The translations under genes were made by a program, and so were the position numbers. Shown one piece after another: positions 16,991 through 25,871 of a DNA stretch of 64,000 nt. The DNA comes from Arthrobacter mobilis. Its GTDB lineage: Bacteria > Actinomycetota > Actinomycetes > Actinomycetales > Micrococcaceae. Numbering within the stretch: the first letter of the stretch is position 1; every line of letters begins with the position of its first letter. Under the pieces are notes generated by a model. That model was given only the letters and a program-made list of their open reading frames with translations. It did not search any database and had not been told where the DNA came from. The stretch spans positions 1 to 64,000 of the forward strand of contig NZ_JAAZSQ010000014.1 of assembly GCF_012395835.1 (NCBI RefSeq), in the 5' to 3' direction.

Positions 16991-18614
16991 GTACGCCGAC
17001 CTGATCATCCATTCGGCCACCGTCCACACCCTGGACCCGGACTCGGCCGGCACCGCCGTGGCCGTCCGGAACGGACTGGTCACCGCCGTCGGCTGCGACG
17101 CGGACATCCTGGCCCTGGCCGGACCGGCCACCGAGGTGGTCGACGGCAGCTCGCTGACGCTGACCCCCGGGCTGACCGACTCGCACCAGCACCCGCTGAT
17201 GGGCCTGGAGCACGGCCGCGGCCTGGACCTGACCGGGGTGGACCGGCTGGAGGAGCTGCGGGACCGGCTGCGCGCCTACAGCGCCAACCTGGGTCCGGAG
17301 GAGTGGGTGATCGCCCGCGGCGTCGAGTTCAACGCCTTCGCCGGCCGCAGCCTGCACCACGAGGTCCTCGACGACGTCACCGGCGGACGCCCGGCCTTCC
17401 TCTGGATGATCGATGTGCACACCGCGCTGATGAACCGGCGCGGGCTCGAGCAGGCAGGCATCACCGGGGCGCGGCAGTTCGAGGACGCCTCCGAGATCGT
17501 CGTCGACGCCGCCGGGCGGCCCACCGGCGAGCTGCACGAGGGCAACGCCGTCTTCGCCGGCTACGCGGCCGTGCCGCCGCTGGACGCCGCGCAGCAGCAT
17601 GCGCAGCTGCGCGGGCACTTCGCGGCGCTGAACGCCGCCGGCATCACCGAGATCCACATCCTGGACAACTGGCGCGGCACCGAGCAGGCCCTGCGCGCGC
17701 TGGAGGCCGACGGCGAGCTGACCGTGCGCGTGCTGTGGGCGCCGTGGTGCCTGCCGGGCACCACGGACCAGCTGCTGGAGCAGATCGGCGCCACCCGGGC
17801 GGCCGGCCAGGGCAGGTACTGGAAGGTGGCAGCGGTCAAGTTCCTGATCGACGGCGCGGTGGACGGCGGCGGGGCCTGGCTGTGCACCGCCGACTACCTC
17901 GGCGGCAACGACCGCTCCATCTGGCGCGACGTTGAGGCCTATCGCGGGTCCGTGCGCCGGATGGCCGGGGCGGGCCTGCCCGCCTGGACGCACGCGATCG
18001 GGGACGAGGGCGTCTCGGCGGTGCTCGACACCTACGCCGGCCTGGCCCGCCCGGAGGGCGGCGCGCGGTTCAGGATCGAGCACGTCGAAGTGCTCAAGGA
18101 CCAGGACGTGGACCGGTTCGCCGGCCAGGACGTGGTCGCCTCGATGCAGCCGACGCACATGGACTGGACCCGCGCCGACCACCAGGACAACTGGTCCCGG
18201 CGCGTGGGCGAACACCACTGGGACAAGGCCTGGCGCTGCGCGGACATCGCCGCCGCCGGCGGCCGGGTGGCGATCGGCAGCGACTGGCCGGTGGTGGACT
18301 TCGACCCGCGCGGGATCCTGGCCTCGGCCCAGCTGCGCCGGCCGGTGCACGACGCCGCCCGCGAACCGCACCTGCCGCTGCAGGCCCTGACCGCCCGGCA
18401 GGCGCTGGAAGGCTACACGGTGCAGGCCGCCTACGGCGCCGGCCAGGAGGCGGTGGCCGGCAGGATTGCGCCCGGCTTCCGGGCCGACCTGGTCCTCTGG
18501 CGCCGGGACATCCTGGCCTGCCCGCCGGAGGAACTGCCGCAGGTGGACGTGGTTCTGACCATCATGGACGGCCAGGTGGTGCACGGCGCGGTCCCGGCCA
18601 TGGCCCGGCCCTGA
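16980..18614 (+). CDS. Amidohydrolase family 3 (YtcJ-like) protein
   Basis: A 544-residue metal-dependent hydrolase. An N-terminal beta-domain (ADLIIHSATVHTLDPDS) leads into the metal motif TDSHQHP (HxH). Then come VKFLIDGAVDGGG, WTHAIGDEG (third His), FRIEHVEVL and the catalytic Asp in IGSDWPV. It ends with the usual IAPGFRADLVLW strand. Relatives act on exocyclic amides or N-substituted compounds; the true substrate is unknown. The ATG at 16980 overlaps the MFS gene. Cytoplasmic, no signal peptide. Confidence 0.93.
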   Translation: MPAEYADLIIHSATVHTLDPDSAGTAVAVRNGLVTAVGCDADILALAGPATEVVDGSSLTLTPGLTDSHQHPLMGLEHGRGLDLTGVDRLEELRDRLRAYSANLGPEEWVIARGVEFNAFAGRSLHHEVLDDVTGGRPAFLWMIDVHTALMNRRGLEQAGITGARQFEDASEIVVDAAGRPTGELHEGNAVFAGYAAVPPLDAAQQHAQLRGHFAALNAAGITEIHILDNWRGTEQALRALEADGELTVRVLWAPWCLPGTTDQLLEQIGATRAAGQGRYWKVAAVKFLIDGAVDGGGAWLCTADYLGGNDRSIWRDVEAYRGSVRRMAGAGLPAWTHAIGDEGVSAVLDTYAGLARPEGGARFRIEHVEVLKDQDVDRFAGQDVVASMQPTHMDWTRADHQDNWSRRVGEHHWDKAWRCADIAAAGGRVAIGSDWPVVDFDPRGILASAQLRRPVHDAAREPHLPLQALTARQALEGYTVQAAYGAGQEAVAGRIAPGFRADLVLWRRDILACPPEELPQVDVVLTIMDGQVVHGAVPAMARP

Positions 18615-18655
18615 CCGGACCGGCCGCGGCGCCGCGGACGGTCCGGTCCGGGGAA

Positions 18656-18707
18656 GTGCCACATTTCGACTCTTTTACGGATGAAAACGCTGTTATCCGG
18701 CACGTCA
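18656..18707. repeat. Diverged REP-like palindrome, copy 3
   Basis: Read on the minus strand it begins TTGACGTGCCGGATAAC, which aligns with the left arm of copies 1 and 2 (TCGACGTGGCGGATCAC). The ends pair as GTGCC/GGCAC but the centre is no longer symmetric. It sits just upstream of the LuxR-type regulator gene. Confidence 0.5.
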
Positions 18708-18745
18708 ATGGGAGGGAACGGGAGGACCGGCCTAGGATCGGTTGC

Positions 18746-21583
18746 GTGGGACAGCAGCGGCTCTTCGGACGGGAACGGGAGGTGGCGCAGTGGCGCCTGC
18801 TCGCCGATTCCGTCGCCGCGGGCCGGAATGCCGGGCTGACCATCAGCGGCCCCTCGGGCATTGGCAAGAGTGCGCTGCTGGAGGCGATCTGCCAGGACGC
18901 GCAGGCGCGGGGCTGGAAGCTGCTGCGCGCGGTCGGGGACGAAAACCGGCAGCTGCCCGGGGCCATGCTGTGGCAGTGGTTCGCACCGCTGGCCCAGCAG
19001 CACCCGGCCGGCCTGCCCCCCTTTGACGGCCAGGGCGCACTGCTGCACCGGTTCCTGACCGACACCGAGCTGGATGTCAGCCAGGACGCGCTGAGCTATT
19101 CGGCCTCCTGGGTGCTGCGTTCGCTGGGCCAGCAGCAGCCGGTGGCCGCGGTGGTGGACGACGCCCAATGGCTGGACGAGCTGTCCCTGGCCGTCCTGCT
19201 CGATGTCGGCAGCTTGCTGCTGGACGTGCCGGTCCTGCTGCTGCGCGGACTGCGCACCGGCACGCCCCGGCCGGCCGGCGGGACCGCGGACGGCCGGCGG
19301 GAGGATCTGCACGCCCTGGTCTCCCGGGGCCAGTCCTCGGGCGCGGAGCTGCACTGGAACCTGAAGCCGCTCTCCCACGAGGCGATCGAGAACTGGCTGA
19401 CGGCCCGGCGGCAGGACACCCTCGCGGTCAGCGCCGCCCGCCTGCAGGCCGCCAGCGGGGGCGTGCCGTTCTTCATCCGCGAACTGCTCGAACGCGAGCA
19501 GGACTACAGCCTGGACCCTGGCAGCCGCGAGGACGCGATCCTGCGGGAACGGCTGGACCGGCTGCCCGAGGCCGGACGCCAGGTGCTGGCCGCCGCCGCC
19601 GTCCTGGGCGAGGACGCCTCCGCCGCGCGCATCGCCGCCGTCCTCGGCACCGAGCCGGCCCAGGTGGCCGCCGGCCTGCGCAGCCTGCAGGAGGGCCGCT
19701 TCCTGTCCACCGTGCGCCCGCGGCCGCGGATCCAGCATGCGCTGATCGCCGAGACGCTGCTGGCCGGGCTGGACCCGGCGGCGCTGGCCCGGCTGCAGCG
19801 GCGCGCGGCGGAGGCGCTGCTGGCCGACGGCGCCGGCACGGCGGCCGTCGCCGGGCACCTGCTGGCCGCGCCCGCCGGGGCCGACCAGCGCACCGCCCGG
19901 GTGCTGCTCGACGCGGCGGCGGATGCCCGCCGCCGGGGCGCCCACGGCATGGCGGTCCAGCTGGGCGAGCGGGGCCTGGAGGAGGGCGGCCTGCCGGCGG
20001 ACCTGCGCCGGCAGCTGCTGGTGGAGACAGCCCAGGCCCGCGAAATGGCCGGGGAGAGCAGGCGGGCCGAGGAGCTGGCCCGGCAGGCCCTGGCACTGAC
20101 CGAGGGCACCGCCGCGCGCGGTACGCTGCTGCTGGAGTTCGCCGAGACGCTGTACAACAACGGCCGGGTGGAGGCCGCCGCCGAGTGCTATGCCCAGGCG
20201 CTGAAGGAACTGGACAACGAACCCGGCGCCCATGCCGGACTGCGCCGGAAGGCGGTGGCCATGGCCGCCGGCGCGGGCTTCCAGCAGATGCAGTTCACCC
20301 GCGACTACGCGGCGCTGGTGGGGGAGGTGCTGGCCCAGGACCCGGCCGCCGACGGGCCGTGTGACCGGCTGCTGCTGGTCCAGGAGGCCCTCCGGCTGAC
20401 GCTGGCCGGCGAGGACGCCCGGCGCACGGCGGAACTGGCGGTGCGGGCCGTGGCCGGCGGGAAGCTGCTGGCCGAGAACGGGGCGGCCTCGAACATCATC
20501 AACTATGCCACCGGTGCGCTCACCGGGACCGAGCAGGATGCGGTGGCCCTGGTGCTGCTCGACGCCGCGATTGCCGAAGCCCGGGCCGGCTCGGCGGTCA
20601 TGGCCCACGCCACGCTGGCCTACTGCCGCGGCGCGCTCCAGCTGCGCCGGGGCCGGCTGCGCCTGGCCCAGGTGGACCTCGAGGCCTGCCTGCGCGCCGC
20701 GGACCAGGGCTGGCGGACCTACCTGGAGGCCGCCTGCGTGATCATGGCCGGCATCCGCATTGCCCGCGACGACCTGGAGCCGCTGGACGGGCTGCTGGCC
20801 CGGGTGCCGCTGGCGGCCCGGCGGCCGCCGCTGGTGCAGGCCATGGCGCTGCAGCTGCACGGCATGGCAGCCGCTGCCCGCGGCCGGCACCACGCGGCGC
20901 TGGAGCACTTCACCGCCGCGATGGACCTGGCCGAGGGACTGGGGCCGGCCCTGGACCTGTGGACCGGCGCGGCGATCGAATCGGCCGTGCGCTCCGGCTC
21001 CCGCGACAACCTCGAATACGCCCGGGTCGTTGCGGAGGAGGCGGTGGCAAGGGCCCGGGCCTTCGGCGCCCCGCGCTGCCTGGGCACCGTGCTGCGGCCG
21101 GCGGCGCTGGCCCAGCCCCCGCAGGCCGCCGTGGCCATGCTGCGCGAGGCCGCGGCCCTGCTGGAGGCCGGTTCCGGCCGTTATGATCTGGCGCTGGCGC
21201 TGGCGGACCTGGCCGAACTGTGCCTGCTGCCCGGCAGCGATCCCGCGCTGGCCGGCCACCGCGCCGAGGCCCTGGCGGCGGCGCGCAAGGGGCTGCTGCT
21301 GGCCAACCGGATCGGGGCGGCCGGCGTGGCCCGGCGGATGGCGGCGCTGCTGGCGGCCCAGCACGCCCCGACGCCGGCGGTGGCCGAGCAGCGCGCGGAC
21401 CGGCTCACCCCGGCCGAATTCCGCGTCTGCTCGCTGGCGGCGCGCGGGCTGACCAACCGGCAGATCGCCGCGGAGCTGTTCATCACCATCAAGGCGGTGG
21501 AATGGCACCTGTCCCGGTCCTTCGCGAAGCTGGAAATTTCCTCCCGCAGGGAGCTTGCCGGTGCCCTGGAACCGCGGGAGTGA
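18746..21583 (+). CDS. Large LuxR-family ATPase regulator (LAL/MalT type)
   Basis: A 945-residue regulator. At the N-terminus is a STAND-type AAA ATPase with Walker A SGPSGIGKSALLEAI and Walker B VAAVVDDAQWLDELS. A long helical, TPR-like middle section (about residues 400-830) follows. The C-terminal LuxR helix-turn-helix reads LTPAEFRVCSLAARGLTNRQ and ELFITIKAVEWHLS. The GTG at 18746 is chosen because TAGGAT ends 7 nt upstream, the leaderless pattern seen elsewhere here. The longer frame back to 18656 reads through the palindrome and is not supported. Such proteins activate promoters on binding ATP and an inducer; targets are unknown. Confidence 0.92.
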   Translation: MGQQRLFGREREVAQWRLLADSVAAGRNAGLTISGPSGIGKSALLEAICQDAQARGWKLLRAVGDENRQLPGAMLWQWFAPLAQQHPAGLPPFDGQGALLHRFLTDTELDVSQDALSYSASWVLRSLGQQQPVAAVVDDAQWLDELSLAVLLDVGSLLLDVPVLLLRGLRTGTPRPAGGTADGRREDLHALVSRGQSSGAELHWNLKPLSHEAIENWLTARRQDTLAVSAARLQAASGGVPFFIRELLEREQDYSLDPGSREDAILRERLDRLPEAGRQVLAAAAVLGEDASAARIAAVLGTEPAQVAAGLRSLQEGRFLSTVRPRPRIQHALIAETLLAGLDPAALARLQRRAAEALLADGAGTAAVAGHLLAAPAGADQRTARVLLDAAADARRRGAHGMAVQLGERGLEEGGLPADLRRQLLVETAQAREMAGESRRAEELARQALALTEGTAARGTLLLEFAETLYNNGRVEAAAECYAQALKELDNEPGAHAGLRRKAVAMAAGAGFQQMQFTRDYAALVGEVLAQDPAADGPCDRLLLVQEALRLTLAGEDARRTAELAVRAVAGGKLLAENGAASNIINYATGALTGTEQDAVALVLLDAAIAEARAGSAVMAHATLAYCRGALQLRRGRLRLAQVDLEACLRAADQGWRTYLEAACVIMAGIRIARDDLEPLDGLLARVPLAARRPPLVQAMALQLHGMAAAARGRHHAALEHFTAAMDLAEGLGPALDLWTGAAIESAVRSGSRDNLEYARVVAEEAVARARAFGAPRCLGTVLRPAALAQPPQAAVAMLREAAALLEAGSGRYDLALALADLAELCLLPGSDPALAGHRAEALAAARKGLLLANRIGAAGVARRMAALLAAQHAPTPAVAEQRADRLTPAEFRVCSLAARGLTNRQIAAELFITIKAVEWHLSRSFAKLEISSRRELAGALEPRE

Positions 21584-21789
21584 GCCGCGTTACTACCGGA
21601 ATACCCTAGCGTTTGCGAACTAGGGTGGTTAACGCTGGTGAAACCGCCCGCGCGGCAGCATGATGGATGGTGTCGGGGATGGACCGGGAGACCGGAACGG
21701 AACCGGCAGCAGCTGTGGCTTAGTTGGGGGCGGCCGGATTCTCCCGGCTGTGGTGGCGACCACCTGGTAATTCTTGGCTGCAAAACTGG

Positions 21790-21838
21790 CGGAATGGCTT
21801 GAAGCGCACGACGGGGGAAGGCGCTTCAAGCCATTCCG
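21790..21838. repeat. Perfect 18-bp inverted repeat in a 339-nt gene-free spacer
   Basis: Arms 21790-21807 (CGGAATGGCTTGAAGCGC) and 21821-21838 are exact complements around a 13-nt loop. The sequence is unrelated to the three REP-like palindromes. It lies between two plus-strand genes in 21584-21922, where I find no credible ORF, and no T-run follows. It could be a terminator of an unusual kind, a repeat element or a small RNA hairpin. Confidence 0.7.
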
Positions 21839-21922
21839 TTGTGTCCGTGAAAAACCGGGTGGATCCGGCAGGCAGCCGGTGCCGGCACACGGAAAACCTG
21901 CGCAGGCTGGCAGACTGGTCCA

Positions 21923-23116
21923 ATGGCCCACACCGTCCTCTCCGGCGCCCGGACCGGCTCCGCCCGCGCCGCCACCTTCGCCGTCTTTCTGCTCAACGGC
22001 CTGGCCTTCGCCAGCTGGGCCGCCCGCATTCCGGCCGCCTCGGCCACGCTGCAGATCGGCGCCGGGGAAATCGGCATGCTGCTGCTGGCGCTGGGCCTGG
22101 GCTCGGTGCTCTCGCTGCCGGCGGCCGGGCCGCTGGCGGCGAAGATCGGCACCGCGAACACCGTGCGGGCCGGCGGCGTCCTGACGGCGCTGGCCCTGCT
22201 CGGGCTGGCCGGCGCGCTGCTGGCCGCCTCGGTGCCGGCCGCCGCGGCAGCACTCTTTGGCTACGGCGTGGGCGTGGCGTGGTGGGATGTGGCGCAGAAC
22301 ATCGAGGGCGCGGAGGTGGAGCGGCGCCTGCTGCGCACCGTGATGCCGCAGTTCCACGCCGCCTTCAGCCTCGGGGCCTTTGCCGGCGCCATGGCCGGGG
22401 CCGGGCTGTCGGTGCTGCAGGTTCCGCTCTCGGCGCACCTGCTCTGGCTGGCCGTGCTGGTCGCCGCTGCCTCCCTGGCGCTGCCGAGGTTCTTCCTGCC
22501 GCACGATCCCCCGCCCGGCGACGGCGCCGGTGCAGCCGGCGGGGGCCGGGCCGGCGCGTGGCGGGAGCCGCGCACGCTGCTGATCGGCGTCGTCGTCCTG
22601 GGCGCGGCGCTGACCGAGGGCGCGGCGAACGACTGGATCGCCAAGGCCACCGTGGACGGGCTCGGCGCCAGCGAGGCCGACGGCGCGCTGATGTTCGCGG
22701 TGTTCGTCGCCGCAATGACGGCGCTGCGGCTGGCCGGCGGCCGGTTCATCGACCGCCTGGGCCGGGTGGCGGTGCTGCGGCTGAGCCTGACCGCGGCACT
22801 GGCCGGGCTGCTGCTCTTCGTGTTCGCGCCCCAGCTGCCGCTGGCGGTGGCCGGCGCGGTGCTCTGGGGCGCCGGAGCGGCGCTGGGCTTCCCGCTGGGC
22901 ATGTCGGCGGCCGCCGAGGACCCGGCCCGGGCCGCCATGCGCGTCTCCGTGGTGTCCACACTGGGCTATGTAGCGTTCCTGGCCGGCCCGCCGCTGCTGG
23001 GCTTCCTCGGCCAGCACGTGGGGGTGCGCAACTCCCTGCTGGCCGTCGGGCTGCTGATCACCGCCTCCATCCTGACCGCCCCGGCTGCCCGCGAGCAGCG
23101 CGCTACCTCCGGCTGA
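21923..23116 (+). CDS. MFS transporter
   Basis: A 397-residue, about 12-helix transporter. It begins with TFAVFLLNGLAFASWAARIP, typical of the MFS subgroup related to YfkF/FucP-like inner-membrane permeases. A second-half GALTEGAANDWI block is also typical of that subgroup. The substrate is unknown. CAGACT lies 7 nt before the ATG, weakly suggesting a leaderless start. The last 14 nt overlap the convergent pyruvate-kinase-like gene. Confidence 0.9.
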   Translation: MAHTVLSGARTGSARAATFAVFLLNGLAFASWAARIPAASATLQIGAGEIGMLLLALGLGSVLSLPAAGPLAAKIGTANTVRAGGVLTALALLGLAGALLAASVPAAAAALFGYGVGVAWWDVAQNIEGAEVERRLLRTVMPQFHAAFSLGAFAGAMAGAGLSVLQVPLSAHLLWLAVLVAAASLALPRFFLPHDPPPGDGAGAAGGGRAGAWREPRTLLIGVVVLGAALTEGAANDWIAKATVDGLGASEADGALMFAVFVAAMTALRLAGGRFIDRLGRVAVLRLSLTAALAGLLLFVFAPQLPLAVAGAVLWGAGAALGFPLGMSAAAEDPARAAMRVSVVSTLGYVAFLAGPPLLGFLGQHVGVRNSLLAVGLLITASILTAPAAREQRATSG

Positions 23117-24980
23117 CCGGCCCCTCCTGGGCGGACTCGCCCAGGTCCCAGGAGCGCAGCCGCCGCAGCAGGCTGCGCTTCTTCTGCATATGGTCCTGCA
23201 TCCGGGCCAGGATGTCCGCGAGCATGGTGATCGCCTCATGGATGTAGGGGCCCTTGTTGAGCATCACGCATTCGGCGCGCTCGGCCATGGCCGCATCGGT
23301 GACCTCGGCGCGCGAGGGCACGCCGGTGCGCGCCAGCCTGTCCAGCACCTGGGTGGCCCAGATGACCGGCACATGCCCGGCCTCGCACAGCCACAGGATC
23401 TCCTCCTGGACCTCCGCGAGCCGCTCGAAGCCTGCCTCCACCGCCAGGTCCCCGCGGGCGATCATCACCCCGATGTTCTCCCAGCGCATGGCCTCGAGCA
23501 GGATCTGCGGCAGGGCTTCGAAGGCCGGGACGGTTTCGATCTTGAGCACGATGCCCAGGTGCTGCCGGTCCCCGAGCCGGGAGATCAGCTCCTGGACATC
23601 GGCCGGGCTGCGCACGAAGGACAGGCTCACGATGTCCGCGTGCTCCTTGACGAAGTCCAGGTCCCGGATGTCCTCCTCGGTCAGGGCCGGAACCGACAGC
23701 CAGGTATCGGGCAGGTTGATGCCCTTCCCGGCCCGCAGCCGGGTGCCGCCGGCGGCGGCGGTGCGGACCTGGACCTCCACCTCGTCCGGGGACACCGCGG
23801 TGACCACCCCGCCGATCTTGCCGTCGTCGAGCAGCACCCGCTCGCCGGGCCGGACATCGGTGAACACCTCCGGCAGCGTGCAGCCGATGCGGTGGATGCC
23901 GCCGGTGGAGGGGACGGCCGGGGCCAGGTCCCGGGTCAGCACCACCGTGTCGCCGCGGTGCACCAGCAGGGCCTGCCGGGCTGCCGGCAGCGGCCCGACC
24001 CGCACCGTGTCCCCGTCCGGCTCCCCGTTCCGCCGTTCCTCCTCCGGCGCTTCCCCGGCCGGAAAGGCCGCCAGCTCCAGGCCGGGCACGAAGTAGACGG
24101 TGCGGGCGGAGGAGGCCAGGCAGCCGCCGCCGGCCTGCACCACCTGCAGGCTGCGGCGGGAGCCGCGGGCATCCACCAGCCGGACCGTCTCGCCGGCCCG
24201 GCGGCGTCCGGCCCACCCCGGATCCGCCAGCGGGAGCACCGGGGCATCGGCGGCCCCGGGGGCGTGCACCGGCCGGCTTCCCAGCCACAGCAGCGCCGGT
24301 TCGACGACGGCGCCGGTGGCGGTGCGCACCGGCCGCACCTTGAGCACCTGGGGGCCGGGCTCGACCGGCCCGGTGCGCAGCTTCGGGCCGCCCAGATCCA
24401 TCGCGACCAGGCAGCGGGTGCGCAGCGCGGCCTCGGCCGGGCGGATGTTGGCAATCATCGCCGCCCACTGCTCCGGCCCGTCATGGGCGCAGTTGATCCG
24501 CGCGATGTCCATGCCGCTGGCCAGCATGTCCTGCACCAGCTGCGGGTCGGTGGCGGCCTCGCTGGGGAAGGTCACCATGATCCGGGTGCCGCGCCCTTCC
24601 GGCTTGGGGCCCAGGAGCGCGTCCGCGTTGCCCGCGAGCAGCTCGGCCCCGTCCGGCACGCGGGCCGGCGGCGGTTCGGCACCGTCCGCCCCGGTCAGCC
24701 GGATCAGGGTGCGCAGCAGCGACTCGACGCTGGCCAGCACCCGGGACTCGGTCCGGCCCAGCGAGGTCAGCCCGTACCGGGCCAGCCGCGCCTGCATGTC
24801 CCGGATGTCGTGCCGGCGCAGCTCCACGTAGTGGACCAGGTTGGCGGCGCTGTAGCGGTGCCGGGGACGGACGGCGGCAATCTCGGCCGCCTGCCGGGCC
24901 TCGGCCTCAAGCAGGTCCTGGTGGAGCCGGCGCACATCCGCCAGCAGCGCCTCCAGCTCCTGCCAGTCTGAGGAGTTCAT
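23103..24980 (-). CDS. Non-canonical pyruvate-kinase-like protein
   Basis: A 625-residue protein with the pyruvate kinase barrel but unusual architecture. About 130 N-terminal residues form a charged helical extension (MNSSDWQELEALLADVRRLH). The barrel then starts (MVTFPSEAATDP, ASGMDIARINCAHDG) and MDLGGPKLRTG replaces the usual LDTKGPEIRTG. A large domain is inserted before VLLDDGKIGG. The catalytic Lys lies in IVLKIETVPAFE, the metal site is RGDLAVEAG and ATQVLD is kept. The usual MLSGETA is replaced by MLNKGPY, and the protein ends about 40 residues later, so the regulatory C-domain is missing. It is likely not the main glycolytic enzyme. Transcribed convergently with the MFS gene. Confidence 0.85.
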   Translation of the reverse strand: MNSSDWQELEALLADVRRLHQDLLEAEARQAAEIAAVRPRHRYSAANLVHYVELRRHDIRDMQARLARYGLTSLGRTESRVLASVESLLRTLIRLTGADGAEPPPARVPDGAELLAGNADALLGPKPEGRGTRIMVTFPSEAATDPQLVQDMLASGMDIARINCAHDGPEQWAAMIANIRPAEAALRTRCLVAMDLGGPKLRTGPVEPGPQVLKVRPVRTATGAVVEPALLWLGSRPVHAPGAADAPVLPLADPGWAGRRRAGETVRLVDARGSRRSLQVVQAGGGCLASSARTVYFVPGLELAAFPAGEAPEEERRNGEPDGDTVRVGPLPAARQALLVHRGDTVVLTRDLAPAVPSTGGIHRIGCTLPEVFTDVRPGERVLLDDGKIGGVVTAVSPDEVEVQVRTAAAGGTRLRAGKGINLPDTWLSVPALTEEDIRDLDFVKEHADIVSLSFVRSPADVQELISRLGDRQHLGIVLKIETVPAFEALPQILLEAMRWENIGVMIARGDLAVEAGFERLAEVQEEILWLCEAGHVPVIWATQVLDRLARTGVPSRAEVTDAAMAERAECVMLNKGPYIHEAITMLADILARMQDHMQKKRSLLRRLRSWDLGESAQEGPVSRR

Positions 24981-25034
24981 CCCGCAGCCCTTTCCCGCCC
25001 ATCATGGCGGCTGTCCCGGCGCGGCCGGGCCGGG

Positions 25035-25640
25035 TTAGCTCCGGCGCGAGGGGCCCGCGTCCGGCTCGTCCGCGGCCGGGCCGGTGGAGCCCGAGGTGCT
25101 GCCGGGCTGGCCGGTTCCGGTGGAGCCGGGGCCGGCCGTGCCCTCGTCCGGACCCGGTCCGCTGCTGCCGGTCCCGCTGGTCCTGGTACCGGCTCCCGTA
25201 CCGGTCCCGCTGCTGCCGGTGGCTCCGGTCGGGCCGGCGTCCGCCCGGGTGCCGCTGCTGGAGACGGTGCCGCCCATATCGGTGACCGTACCGGCCGGGT
25301 CGGGCTGCAGGCCGGCCGTGGCCGGATTCTCCACCGTCGCCGCCGGCTGGCCGGAGTACCGCAGCGATTCCTCCCCGCCTGCCTTGTCGCCGCCGTGCTC
25401 GCGGTGCAGCACGCCGGAGAGGCTGCCGCCGGCCTTCTTTACTGCGTCCTTGAGGTGGCCGGGTGCCTCGGGCGCCTTGTCCTTGACCGCGGCGGCCGCC
25501 CCGGAGACCTTGTCCTGGACCTTCGGGTTTTCCCAGAGCTGCCGGGCCCGGGTCTTGAGCTGCTCATAGCTGCCTCTGCCGGCGCGGGCGCCCAGAACGT
25601 AGCCTGCGGCCACACCTGCGCCGAAAACAATGGCTTTCAT
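25035..25640 (-). CDS. YtxH-like protein with low-complexity Gly/Ser/Thr tail
   Basis: A 201-residue protein. A short N-terminal hydrophobic stretch (MKAIVFGAGVAAGYVLGARA) precedes a YtxH-like amphipathic segment with the R-G-R-x-x-Y pattern (GRGSYEQLKTRARQLWENP). A helical Lys/Ala part follows, then about 90 residues of Gly/Ser/Thr/Pro low complexity. YtxH-type proteins are small, stress-linked, membrane-associated proteins. The ATG at 25640 has AGGAG 6 nt upstream; the longer frame to 25769 is rejected. Confidence 0.82.
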   Translation of the reverse strand: MKAIVFGAGVAAGYVLGARAGRGSYEQLKTRARQLWENPKVQDKVSGAAAAVKDKAPEAPGHLKDAVKKAGGSLSGVLHREHGGDKAGGEESLRYSGQPAATVENPATAGLQPDPAGTVTDMGGTVSSSGTRADAGPTGATGSSGTGTGAGTRTSGTGSSGPGPDEGTAGPGSTGTGQPGSTSGSTGPAADEPDAGPSRRS

Positions 25641-25871
25641 GATCGCTCCTGTCGGTAGGGGAATAGAACAACGTAAGCATACTGAGCATTGCCGTTCAAC
25701 CACGGTTTCCTGCCCGGCATCATCCCTGAGGACTACCGGCCTGCGGCCGAAGATCAGCCCCGGGAGCAATGTGGCCGTACCGGGCGGTCCGTAGCGTGGT
25801 TCATGGCAACGGAAATGCCGGTTTCACCGGCCCCTCCTGGTTTCCCGAGGATTCTTCTAAGGACGGTAAGC

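Noticed and set aside
18656-18745. An earlier start for the LuxR-type regulator
   Set aside because: The added residues translate the diverged palindrome and its flank, and the -10 box TAGGAT lies inside this extension.
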